Origin: Actinomycetota bacterium
GTDB lineage: Bacteria > Actinomycetota > Actinomycetes > S36-B12 > UBA5976
Length of the DNA: 15,194 nt
Assembly: GCA_026392535.1 (NCBI GenBank)
Contig: JAPLBX010000076.1
Location: forward strand, 1-15,194
Direction of reading: 5' to 3'
Part shown: piece by piece, positions 1-6,934 of the stretch
How positions within the stretch are numbered: the stretch's first letter is position 1
Layout of the letters: every line of letters starts with the position of its first letter
The notes under the pieces: model-generated
Told to the model about the DNA's origin: nothing
Seen by the model: only the letters and a program-made list of their open reading frames with translations
Databases searched by the model: none
Program-made: the position numbers and the translations under genes

Positions 1-1
1 A

Positions 2-892
2 TTGCAAGATCCAAAGCGTCCTGGTGGTTCGTTCATCTTTGCCGGACCTTCTGGTGTTGGTAAAACCGAGCTTTCAAAGACTTTGGCTCAATTCCTATTC
101 GGCGATGAAGATGCACTAATTACGCTAGATATGAGCGAATACGCTGAAAAGCACACAATTTCACGCTTATTCGGTGCACCTCCAGGATATGTTGGATATG
201 AAGAAGGCGGTCAGTTAACTGAACGTGTTCGCCGTAAACCTTTCAGTGTGATTCTTTTCGACGAAATCGAAAAAGCTCACCCAGACATTTTCAATTCACT
301 GTTGCAGATCTTGGATGAAGGTCGATTGACCGATGCACAAGGACGAATGGTTGACTTCAAGAACACCGTAATCATCATGACCACCAACCTCGGTACGCGA
401 GATGCTGCAAAGGGTCAAAACCTCGGCTTCACTGGTGATGATGACAACTGGTATGACGCAATGAAGAAGAAGGTGAACAACGCGCTAAAGGAACACTTCA
501 AACCTGAATTCCTAAACCGCATTGATGACACCATTGTCTTCCACATGTTGAGCCAAGAAGAAATCGTTGAAATCGTTGATCTGATGATTGCGAAACTTGA
601 CGAACGCCTACGTGACAAAGACATGGGCATCGAACTCACTATGGCAGCAAAAGCTGCATTGGCCATTAAGGGTTACGACCAGTCAAATGGCGCCCGACCA
701 CTTCGTCGCACTATTCAACGTGAAATCGAAGATGTGTTGAGCGAGAAGTTGTTGTTTGGCGACCTAAAGCCAAGTGAAATCGTGCTTGTTGACGTAATTG
801 GTGAAGGTCTAACAGCTGAATTTACTTTCACTGGCTCACCAAAGACTGACTTCCCAGATCTTCCAGTGGTAGATCTTGGAAAAACTAAGTAG
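2..892 (+). CDS. clpC: ClpC, C-terminal AAA+ module (5' partial)
   Basis: This is the C-terminal part of the Hsp100 unfoldase that feeds substrates to ClpP in the cytoplasm; the reading frame is already open at the left edge, so the N domain and first AAA+ module lie outside. Visible in order are Walker A (GPSGVGKT, about residue 15 of the visible part), the pore-loop region with GYVGYEEGG, Walker B (VILFDEIEKAH), sensor 1 (MTTNLGT), the arginine-finger region (PEFLNRID) and the sensor-2 motif (GARPLRRTIQREIED). These match actinobacterial ClpC1 almost motif for motif, and the IKDP-KRP-like context rules out ClpB. The C-terminal tail after the small domain is short (about 30 residues) compared with mycobacterial ClpC1. 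The gene ends 30 bp before a convergent coding frame and a strong hairpin. The apparent TTG at position 2 is not a real start. Confidence 0.96.
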   Translation: MQDPKRPGGSFIFAGPSGVGKTELSKTLAQFLFGDEDALITLDMSEYAEKHTISRLFGAPPGYVGYEEGGQLTERVRRKPFSVILFDEIEKAHPDIFNSLLQILDEGRLTDAQGRMVDFKNTVIIMTTNLGTRDAAKGQNLGFTGDDDNWYDAMKKKVNNALKEHFKPEFLNRIDDTIVFHMLSQEEIVEIVDLMIAKLDERLRDKDMGIELTMAAKAALAIKGYDQSNGARPLRRTIQREIEDVLSEKLLFGDLKPSEIVLVDVIGEGLTAEFTFTGSPKTDFPDLPVVDLGKTK

Positions 893-912
893 TTAATTAG
901 GAATTAAGAAAT

Positions 913-949
913 GGGCGACTATCACTCAAAGGTGATGGTCGCCCTTTCT
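913..949. terminator. Hairpin terminator, probably bidirectional, after clpC
   Basis: A 13-bp stem (913-925 GGGCGACTATCAC pairs with 932-944 GTGATGGTCGCCC, one non-Watson-Crick position) closes a 6-base loop. It is followed on the plus strand by TTTCT, and on the minus strand by ATTTCTTAATT. It lies between the convergent ends of clpC and the minus-strand gene and overlaps the last codons of the latter. The structure is plain from the sequence; bidirectional function is inferred. Confidence 0.75.
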
Positions 950-1421
950 GATTTGGCATTGCCATTGCTGGCATAAATTCCGTATTCACCGGCTCTGAGG
1001 TGTTTAGCGTCTTTGCCACAAGCTTTTGGATCCACATTTCCACCCCAAGTAATAGTGGTTCGGTAAGTATTACCAGGTTGCATCTCAACTAAATTGCTTT
1101 TGTTATTAACTGGGCAAGTATTAGTTGACCAATGAAAGTTGCATCAATCACGATTACTTCTTCACTTGTGAAGTTAGTTTTTCCTTCAAAGCCAAGTGCC
1201 ACGGAAATATCAGCATCATTGCACTTTTGCAGATTCTTATTGGGATTGGTTTCGCTTTGGGTTGGTGCAACCGTTTGTTCAGGATTACCAGAAAAAGCAT
1301 CTGAGATAAATGAAAGTACCGGAGATGTGATTTTGAAAGCTCCGAGAGCCACTACTAACACAATTATCAAAGCCAGGATTCGCCGAATCAATAATTGCTG
1401 AGCAGTGGGTTTGGATGCCAT
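922..1421 (-). pseudogene. Small membrane-anchored protein, broken by internal deletion/frameshift
   Basis: Reading from ATG at 1421, frame A gives a short basic N-terminus, one membrane helix (residues about 12-37, RILALIIVLVVALGAF) and an extracytoplasmic part starting CNDADISVALGFEGK, then meets a stop at 1091-1089 after 110 residues. From about 1140 a different minus-strand frame reads NFHWSTNTCP, then an LVEMQPGNTYRTTITWGG stretch and ends ATITFE at a TGA (924-922). The W-S-x-x-x-C, PG, T-W-x-G and late Cys pattern resembles the C-terminal half of small actinobacterial membrane-anchored proteins that begin with the same C-x-D-x-x-I/V pattern. I read both parts as one gene that lost roughly 20-30 codons in the middle with a frame change near 1140-1160. 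A functional truncated 110-aa product (1089-1421) remains possible. Function is unknown. A possible -10 (TAAATT) sits 9 bp before the ATG. Tandem with radA upstream (64 bp). Confidence 0.6.
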
Positions 1422-1485
1422 AACCCGCGTAATTTAGCGTTTGAAATGTGATTTCAAGATGACTAACTCGTTTTAATTGACTTGA

Positions 1486-2865
1486 TTAGTCTTTTACTTC
1501 TTTGCTGAACTTGCTAGCCACTGCAATTGCTTCACGAACTGTGCTGACCTCATGCACATTTATACCTTTTGGATATGGACCTGAGTTTGCTGGCACGATT
1601 GCATCTTTAACGCCCAATCGAGCAGCTTCGCTTAGCCGTCGGCTGAGACCAGCGATGCGGCGCACTTCTCCTGCTAGTCCAACTTCACCGATTGCAATGA
1701 GTGAGTGTGGAAGGGCAAAGTCGCGAGCGGCACTTGTGACGGCTAATGCCACCGCTAGATCGGCGGCTGGTTCGGTAATACGCATGCCACCCACAGTTGC
1801 AACGTGAACGTCTCTGCTACTGAGTGATAGTCCGGCGCGACGTTCGAGTACTGCCAAAATCATTGCGTTGCGGGCATTGTCGAGGCCTGCAGTTGCCCGA
1901 CGCGGGGTTGGAACATTTGTCGCGGCGACTAAGGATTGGATTTCTGCCAACAGAGGCCGAGTTCCTTCAACTGTCATAGTGAGGCAAGTGCCACTAACTA
2001 ATTCATGCTGTGCAGACACAAACAATCCACTTGGATCAGCAATTCCAGTTATGCCGCCATCATTTAATTCAAAACATCCAACTTCATCGGCCGCGCCATA
2101 ACGATTTTTAGCGGCTCGGACTAAGCGAAGACGAGTGTGACGATCACCTTCAACTTGCAAGACCACATCAACTAAATGTTCGAGAACTCTCGGACCAGCA
2201 ATAGTTCCATCTTTGGTGACATGTCCGACAAGAATTGTGACGATGTTTTTTTCTTTTGCAACCCGAATCAAACTCGCAGCAACTTCGCGCACTTGTGTAA
2301 CGCCACCGGCTTGACCATCTACTTCAGTTGAAGAAAAAGTTTGCACTGAATCTAGGACAACAAGTTTTGGATTTACTTTTTCAATATGGCTAAGTGCCGC
2401 ACCTAAATCGGTTTCACTTGCTAAATAAAGATTAGGGGCAAGTGCGCCAATGCGTTCGGCCCGCAATCGAACTTGGGCTGCTGATTCTTCGCCAGTTATA
2501 TAAAGAGCAATTCCAGAATTTCCAGCTTGGCTTGCAACTTCGAGTAGGAGAGTTGATTTACCAACCCCAGGTTCGCCAGCTAGCAAAACCACAGACCCCG
2601 GGACCAGCCCTCCGCCGAGCACCCGATCTAGCTCATCGATGCCAGTGGGCTCAGCCTTAGCGAATTCGATATTGACCTCACCGATTGGTGTGGCAGGGGC
2701 AGAAACTTGCCCAGATGCGACTGTGCGGGCGTGTGTGACCCCGATTTCATCAATCGTGCCCCAAGCCTGACACTCACCACAGCGGCCAACCCATTTAGTG
2801 GTTTGCCAGCCGCACTCCCCACATTTGAAGCCGCTTGATTTAGTCTTTGATTTGCCAGTTGCCAT
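1486..2865 (-). CDS. radA: DNA repair protein RadA (Sms), RecA-like branch-migration ATPase
   Basis: RadA is a hexameric DNA helicase that helps RecA process recombination intermediates. The 459-residue product has the N-terminal C4 zinc finger (C15, C18, C29, C32; CGECGWQTTKWVGRCGEC), Walker A GEPGVGKS at about 97-104, Walker B LVVLDSVQT at about 168-176, the RadA signature KNRYG at 253-257 (the usual form is KNRFG, here Phe to Tyr) and the C-terminal Lon-like domain with VGGMRITEPAADLAVALA. The frame stays open 86 codons further upstream, but the ATG at 2865 puts the zinc finger at the family-typical position, so I chose it. The extended version would overrun the divergent gene. There is no clear Shine-Dalgarno before this ATG; a -10-like TAGCGT ends 7 bp before it, so the mRNA may be leaderless. 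disA, the usual actinobacterial neighbour, is not present next to it here. Confidence 0.95.
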   Translation of the reverse strand: MATGKSKTKSSGFKCGECGWQTTKWVGRCGECQAWGTIDEIGVTHARTVASGQVSAPATPIGEVNIEFAKAEPTGIDELDRVLGGGLVPGSVVLLAGEPGVGKSTLLLEVASQAGNSGIALYITGEESAAQVRLRAERIGALAPNLYLASETDLGAALSHIEKVNPKLVVLDSVQTFSSTEVDGQAGGVTQVREVAASLIRVAKEKNIVTILVGHVTKDGTIAGPRVLEHLVDVVLQVEGDRHTRLRLVRAAKNRYGAADEVGCFELNDGGITGIADPSGLFVSAQHELVSGTCLTMTVEGTRPLLAEIQSLVAATNVPTPRRATAGLDNARNAMILAVLERRAGLSLSSRDVHVATVGGMRITEPAADLAVALAVTSAARDFALPHSLIAIGEVGLAGEVRRIAGLSRRLSEAARLGVKDAIVPANSGPYPKGINVHEVSTVREAIAVASKFSKEVKD

Positions 2866-2872
2866 AGAGGAC

Positions 2873-2878
2873 ACGCTA
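2873..2878 (-). promoter_or_regulatory. Candidate -10 element (TAGCGT) for a leaderless radA mRNA
   Basis: On the minus strand TAGCGT (TAnnnT form typical of actinobacterial -10 boxes) ends 7 bp before the radA ATG, which would put the transcription start at or next to the A of the ATG. No good -35 hexamer is visible at 16-18 bp, and no ribosome binding site is present. This is weak evidence based on one hexamer and spacing. Confidence 0.3.
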
Positions 2879-2904
2879 CCGCCCACTTGGGACAAGGAGA
2901 AGAG

Positions 2905-3663
2905 ATGGTCAAGCCTTCCGACATTTACGATTTCATCACAAGTGTGGTGCTCGATGTTGAGGTTAGCAATCAAACGACCGTAGAGACCTTGGCTATTAGT
3001 GAAGACCTGAGCGATCTCCAAACATTTGCAGTGGCTAGAGCTGAGAGTTTTCGGCAAATGCGTGCCCGCAATGTTTTTGCATTCGACATTCCAGTTATCC
3101 CAATTGATGCAGACCCGGTTCAAGCCTTAACTTTGATGGAACGCGCAGTATTGAGTTTGAGTCTGCGGCACAAATATTCAGATGTTGAAATTAGCAAAAT
3201 TGTGGACGAAGGGCAAAAAGTTGTCGGGCGAGAATTGAAAGAGGGCCGCAAGAACATGGCTCGTGCAGCCATCTCACTTGCTTTAATGAACAATCCATCA
3301 AAGTGTCCAGTGGTCAATTCGGCACATCAAACTCTTGGATCTCGGCTTTCTCGCGCCCAACAAATGCATCTCGTAACGCATTCTGCCGAATGTTCAATAT
3401 GTGTAAATATATTGCGGGTAGTCGATAAGCAAATAGTTCAGGATTACATCAATGCGCCAGTTTTGAACTATCCAGAAAACTTTACACAAATAAAAGCTGA
3501 AGAAAAAGCCAAACTTATTGAGCGAGCGGCATTGAAAGATGGCTGGCCTAAGTCCTATGGCAGATACTTTGAAAACCCAAGAGTTTCAATTCGAACTGCA
3601 ACGATATTTGGACTGGCATCTTCTGCCTTAATCGCAATCGGCCTATATTTGTGGAGTAAGTAA
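2905..3663 (+). CDS. Sigma-region-4-like / ZAS zinc motif / membrane helix protein
   Basis: The 252-residue protein combines three recognisable parts. Residues about 72-121 (VQALTLMERAVLSLSLRHKY then SDVEISKIVDEG) resemble the helix-turn-helix of sigma region 4, with the L-x-x-x-E-R-A-V-L-x-L opening and an E-I-x-x-I core. Residues 134-166 fit a ZAS/zf-HC2 anti-sigma motif: C134, then H159-x3-C163-x2-C166 (HSAECSIC). Residues 231-250 form a single C-terminal membrane helix. Sigma region 2 is not recognisable in the first 70 residues. Such an order suggests a membrane-tethered regulator derived from an ECF sigma/anti-sigma pair, but this is inference and no partner gene is adjacent. The start is ATG 2905, preceded by AAGGAG (2893-2898) at good spacing; the in-frame TTG at 2887 has none. 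It is divergent from radA with only 39 bp between them. Confidence 0.8.
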   Translation: MVKPSDIYDFITSVVLDVEVSNQTTVETLAISEDLSDLQTFAVARAESFRQMRARNVFAFDIPVIPIDADPVQALTLMERAVLSLSLRHKYSDVEISKIVDEGQKVVGRELKEGRKNMARAAISLALMNNPSKCPVVNSAHQTLGSRLSRAQQMHLVTHSAECSICVNILRVVDKQIVQDYINAPVLNYPENFTQIKAEEKAKLIERAALKDGWPKSYGRYFENPRVSIRTATIFGLASSALIAIGLYLWSK

Positions 3664-3680
3664 TTACTTACTAGATGTGC

Positions 3681-3720
3681 AAATGACTTGTTAAGCAAAT
3701 AAATGACTTGTTAAGAAAAT
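3681..3720. repeat. Tandem direct repeat, 2 x 20 bp
   Basis: Two adjacent copies of a 20-bp unit, AAATGACTTGTTAAGCAAAT and AAATGACTTGTTAAGAAAAT, differ at one base. ACTTGT of the second copy can pair with ACAAGT at 3721-3726 across a 9-base loop. The repeat sits in the 91-bp AT-rich gap between two convergent genes, where a terminator would be expected; no GC-rich hairpin is seen. Confidence 0.85.
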
Positions 3721-3754
3721 ACAAGTGAAATAAGTATGTGTTTTGAAACAAAAA

Positions 3755-4555
3755 TTAGTTTTGGTCAGCAGGATGAACTGCTAAGCCATTCATGATTGCC
3801 CGAACTTCTTTCGGATCACCATTTTTTGCAGCAATTCGACGAGCTGCAGTGATGGCCGCCATTCGGGCTTCGCAATGTTCAACCAAGATTTTGTATGCCT
3901 TTTTGCTCATCATTGCAATGAGAGTGTCTTTTTCGGTAATAAAAACAGGTTTTGGTGCATTGTGGGCTTCAGTATTTGAAGTGCAATACCAATGAAGGTC
4001 ATGTCCACCAGGACCCCAACCAGCGCGGGTGTATTCCTCAATTGTGATGACCCAGCGTTTGTTGCCGTCATCAAGTTTGCGCCATTCGAAGTCACGGCGC
4101 ATTGGAAGTTGCCAGCAAACATCCGGTTTGGTTTTAGTAATTGAAGTATCTGTGTTTAGAGCTAGGTGATGAAGTGCGCAACCGCCACCGCCTGCAAAGT
4201 CTGGTGAGTTTAAAAAGATGCAACCACCATTTATAACTCGAGTTTTCTTGGAGTTGTCATCATCACGTTCGGTCCACTTTTTGCGACCCTTTTCGTAATT
4301 TTCCCAAAGTTCTGGAGTTAGTTTCTCAACATACTTTTTGGTTCGTGTGAAATCTTCTTTGTCAGTGAAATGTGCACCGAGTGAACAGCAACCGTTTTCT
4401 GGTTTGTCTTCAACAATGCCTTGGCAACCTTTACCGTATATGCAATTCCAACTAGAAGTTAACCAAGTTAGGTCACATCGATAAATATTTTCCGCATCTT
4501 CTGGGTCGTCAAATTCAACCCAAGAGCGTGCAAAGGTCAGCTTTAATTCAGTCAC
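3755..4555 (-). CDS. Conserved Cys-rich protein of unknown function beside proC
   Basis: The 266-residue soluble protein has no signal peptide or membrane helix. It carries ten cysteines (27, 38, 44, 56, 57, 112, 126, 147, 191, 228), including a CC pair in GCCSLGAHF, and several likely conserved blocks: RCDLTWL, CIYGKGCQGI, GGCIFLNSPDFAGGGGCALH, KPDVCWQLPMRR and DLHWYC. I recognise this block pattern from conserved hypothetical proteins of other actinobacteria. The spaced Cys with a CC pair recalls the CxxCxxCC-type zinc/iron-chelating proteins, so a metal or Fe-S site is plausible but unproven. I chose the GTG at 4555 because the blocks then begin at the usual distance; an in-frame TTG at 4600 would add 15 residues and has a GAGG nearby, so the start is uncertain. 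It is divergent from proC. Confidence 0.8.
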   Translation of the reverse strand: MTELKLTFARSWVEFDDPEDAENIYRCDLTWLTSSWNCIYGKGCQGIVEDKPENGCCSLGAHFTDKEDFTRTKKYVEKLTPELWENYEKGRKKWTERDDDNSKKTRVINGGCIFLNSPDFAGGGGCALHHLALNTDTSITKTKPDVCWQLPMRRDFEWRKLDDGNKRWVITIEEYTRAGWGPGGHDLHWYCTSNTEAHNAPKPVFITEKDTLIAMMSKKAYKILVEHCEARMAAITAARRIAAKNGDPKEVRAIMNGLAVHPADQN

Positions 4556-4604
4556 TGTGCAAGCGTAAGCGCAACTAGGCAGTGCTTCGGCCCACCTCAA
4601 GGTC

Positions 4605-4610
4605 TAGGCT
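4605..4610 (+). promoter_or_regulatory. Candidate -10 element (TAGGCT) for proC
   Basis: TAGGCT has the TAnnnT form and would start transcription around 4616-4618, leaving a short leader with a CGGAG ribosome binding site (4626-4630) before ATG 4635. The same hexamer recurs ahead of the bS22-like gene at 5893-5898. No clear -35 is seen. Confidence 0.3.
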
Positions 4611-4634
4611 TTAACCAAAGAGGATCGGAGAATT

Positions 4635-5432
4635 ATGGGAACCACTGCACTGTTCGGTGTTGGCATGATGGGTGGTGCCATATTGGAAGGTCTGCTCGCA
4701 AGTGATTCTTTCAACGACGAAATAGTCGTTGTCGAAAAGCGGGCCGAACGAACAACCGAATTAGCTGACGTTTACGGTGTAAAAAACCTCTCAGATGAGG
4801 CTGCAGCAGCCTCAAACACCATCTTGTTGATGGTTAAACCTCAGGATATGGCGGATTTACTTGACCAGATTTCTGGCTTTGTAAAACCTGGGACTTTGGT
4901 AATTTCAGTGGCTGCTGGAATAACAACTGAATTTATTGAGAACAAATTGCAAACTGGCGTTTCAGTAGTTCGGGTCATGCCTAACACCCCGGCTTTGGTT
5001 GGCGAAGGTATGAGTGTGCTTTCTGCTGGCGCAAATTGTTCAAAGGATGCATTAGCTAGTGCAACAACAATTATGGCTTGTATCGGCAAGACGTTGATTG
5101 TTGATGAAAGTTTGCAAAACTCTGTCACAGCAGTAAGTGGAAGCGGCCCTGCTTACATCTTTTATATTGCTGAGGCAATGATTGCAGCTGGGCAAAAACT
5201 TGGGTTGTCTCAAGAAGCTGCCCACGAACTTACAGTTCAAACAATTGTTGGTGCTGCAGCTATGTTGCGGGATGCAAATAAGTCGCCAGAAACATTGCGT
5301 CAAAACGTCACCTCACCAAATGGAACAACCGCCCGCGCTATTGCTACTTTTGATGAACACAAATTTCGCGAAGCAATCGAAGCGGGCATGCAGGCCTGCC
5401 ACGATCGTTCGAAGGAACTTTCAGAGGGTTAA
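4635..5432 (+). CDS. proC: Pyrroline-5-carboxylate reductase
   Basis: This enzyme reduces 1-pyrroline-5-carboxylate to L-proline with NAD(P)H, the last step of proline synthesis, in the cytoplasm. At 265 residues it has normal family length. The N-terminal Rossmann motif is FGVGMMGGAI (about residues 7-16), followed by the family blocks LMVKPQ, RVMPNTPALVGEGM and, in the dimerisation domain, AVSGSGPAYIF and the C-terminal signature TSPNGTTARAI (usually TSPGGTT, here Gly to Asn). ATG 4635 follows CGGAG by 4 bp. It is a single gene after a divergent spacer, with a 217-bp gap downstream. Confidence 0.96.
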   Translation: MGTTALFGVGMMGGAILEGLLASDSFNDEIVVVEKRAERTTELADVYGVKNLSDEAAAASNTILLMVKPQDMADLLDQISGFVKPGTLVISVAAGITTEFIENKLQTGVSVVRVMPNTPALVGEGMSVLSAGANCSKDALASATTIMACIGKTLIVDESLQNSVTAVSGSGPAYIFYIAEAMIAAGQKLGLSQEAAHELTVQTIVGAAAMLRDANKSPETLRQNVTSPNGTTARAIATFDEHKFREAIEAGMQACHDRSKELSEG

Positions 5433-5649
5433 GGCCTAATCCGATTTCTTTCAAGAATTTTGCACCGATTGGGTTCCAGATGTTGGAACAGACGTTGAAA
5501 TCAAGAGCGTGAGAAAGATAATTTTTCCGCATTATGGACTTATGGTCGAACTCTGAGTCATCATTGCCCACGGGGGCAGCCCATGGTTTTGTGCAAAATT
5601 GTTTGGGCACTATTGTCCGCCACTGACCTTCAAACCGTTAGGAGAAATC

Positions 5650-5856
5650 GTGCCAGCTAAGCCACGTGCATTTGAAAACGATCCTAAGTTTTACACGGTT
5701 GCTGAAGTTGCTGCGATTATGCGAGTTTCAAAAATGACGGTTTATCGTCTAGTCCAATCCGGCGAATTGCCAGCTGTTCGATTTGGTCGTTCTTACCGAG
5801 TTCCAGAATCTGCAGTAAACGATTACTTGCGCGATTCATTCATCACCAGCGCTTGA
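5650..5856 (+). CDS. Excisionase-family helix-turn-helix DNA-binding protein
   Basis: The 68-residue protein is almost all one MerR/excisionase-type winged HTH: FYTVAEVAAIMRVSKMTVYR, then LVQSGELPAVRFGRSYRVP and a final helix ESAVNDYL. It corresponds to the conserved small protein placed after proC in mycobacteria (Rv0500A), a likely chromosomal transcription regulator and not a phage excisionase. I chose GTG 5650 because AGGAG at 5640-5644 sits 5 bp before it; the frame is open from 5599 but without a site. Its target is not shown by the sequence. Confidence 0.9.
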   Translation: MPAKPRAFENDPKFYTVAEVAAIMRVSKMTVYRLVQSGELPAVRFGRSYRVPESAVNDYLRDSFITSA

Positions 5857-5892
5857 TTCGTGCCCAGGTACGGGCTTTGAACTATAAACCTT

Positions 5893-5898
5893 TAGGCT
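5893..5898 (+). promoter_or_regulatory. Candidate -10 element (TAGGCT) for the bS22-like gene
   Basis: TAGGCT occurs 28 bp before the GTG of the ribosomal peptide gene, which leaves room for a start point near 5905 and for the AAAGAGG ribosome binding site at 5915-5921. A TATAAA at 5883-5888 is an alternative. No convincing -35 is visible. Confidence 0.25.
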
Positions 5899-5926
5899 TG
5901 CGCCAATTCATCTGAAAGAGGAAAAA

Positions 5927-6019
5927 GTGGGTTCAGTAATCAAAAAGCGCCGCAAGCGCATGGCGAAGAAAAAACACCGCAAGAATTTGCGTAAAACTCG
6001 CGCGCAACGTCGTAAGTAG
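5927..6019 (+). CDS. Small ribosomal protein bS22-like (AURKAIP1/COX24 domain)
   Basis: A 30-residue, strongly basic peptide starts at GTG 5927 and reads MGSVIKKRRKRMAKKKHRK, then NLRKTRAQRRK before a TAG. It is nearly identical to the mycobacterial 33-residue peptide (Rv0500B) found in the small ribosomal subunit and named bS22, which sits at the same place after the excisionase-like gene. The C-terminal LGK of the mycobacterial form is missing. AAAGAGG at 5915-5921 with 5-bp spacing supports the start. Seventeen of the 30 residues are Lys or Arg, as expected for an rRNA-bound peptide. Ordinary gene callers would easily miss it. Confidence 0.9.
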   Translation: MGSVIKKRRKRMAKKKHRKNLRKTRAQRRK

Positions 6020-6058
6020 ACCTGCGTAGTACAAAGTTTGTTTTGCTTGGGAGGTTAG

Positions 6059-6934
6059 ATGTCACAGACTCCTTCCCAAGCAGCACGCAGAGCTGGTAAC
6101 ACAGGACCAGCCCCTGAATCTGCATCAATCACTGAAATCATAAAAGACCGGTTATTGAATTCTGGTCAATCAGATAATAATGGTTTTGATCGAGAATTAA
6201 ATGATCGTGTTTTTATGGCGGCGCTTCGCCCGTTGGCTGAAGTTTGGTTTAGAACTCAAGTTCGGGGAATTGAAAATATTCCAAATCAAGGCGCTGCTTT
6301 AGTTGCTGGAAATCATTCCGGCGCAATTGGCTTAGATGCATTGATGACGCAGTTAGCCATTTTTGATACCCATCCATATAAGCGACACATTCATATGTTG
6401 GCAGCTGACCTGGTATTTGAAGTACCAATCGTCAAAGACATTGCCCGCGCGGCCGGACACACGAATGCCTCGCCTGAAGAAGCTTTACGACTTTTGGGCA
6501 GCGGGAAATTGGTGGGCGTATGGCCAGAAGGTTTTAGTGGCGTTGGCAAAACTTGGATGCGCAGATATGAACTTCAGCATTTTGGTAAGGGCGGATTTAT
6601 TACAACTGCCCGCGAAGCTAATGTCCCATTAATTCCGCTAGCGATTGTTGGCGCGGAAGAGGCTTATCCGATGGTGGCAAATGTTGAACCGCTTGCCAAA
6701 TTATTTAAGTTGCCATATTTCCCAATCACGCCAACTTTTCCGCTTCTTGGCCCGCTAGGAGTGTTGCCGCTTCCTAGCAAATGGATCATCCAATTTGGTA
6801 AACCAATTCCATCAAGTGAACTACCTTCTCAATATGATGAAAAGGCCGTTCTAGATTTCGCCCATCACTTTCGCGGACTTATCCAAAATATGGTCGACGA
6901 ATTGATCGTCGAACGAGGTAATCCATGGGTTTAA
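6059..6934 (+). CDS. PlsC-type lysophospholipid acyltransferase family protein
   Basis: The 291-residue protein belongs to the glycerophospholipid acyltransferase superfamily, moving an acyl chain to a lipid acceptor at the membrane. Motif I is present as AGNHSGAIGLDALM, with His and Asp six residues apart, the form of the mycobacterial Rv0502-like subgroup and not the classical H-x4-D. The substrate-binding block is VGVWPEGFSGVGKTW, followed by RRYELQHFGKGGF, and the last family block is NVPLIPLAIVGAEE. The actual lipid substrate cannot be read from the sequence. ATG 6059 follows GGGAGG (6049-6054). The stop overlaps the next gene by 10 bp, so the two are probably cotranslated. The galE-like gene found at this place in mycobacteria is absent. 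Confidence 0.88.
   Translation: MSQTPSQAARRAGNTGPAPESASITEIIKDRLLNSGQSDNNGFDRELNDRVFMAALRPLAEVWFRTQVRGIENIPNQGAALVAGNHSGAIGLDALMTQLAIFDTHPYKRHIHMLAADLVFEVPIVKDIARAAGHTNASPEEALRLLGSGKLVGVWPEGFSGVGKTWMRRYELQHFGKGGFITTAREANVPLIPLAIVGAEEAYPMVANVEPLAKLFKLPYFPITPTFPLLGPLGVLPLPSKWIIQFGKPIPSSELPSQYDEKAVLDFAHHFRGLIQNMVDELIVERGNPWV

Noticed and set aside
2866..3123. N-terminal extension of RadA by 86 residues
   Set aside because: The extension runs antisense to the sigma4/ZAS gene, which has a good ribosome binding site, and RadA proteins begin just before the zinc finger.
5344..5610. 88-codon minus-strand frame after proC
   Set aside because: It overlaps 89 bp of the proC 3' end, has no clear ribosome binding site and matches no family; kept only as a low-interest note on the gap.
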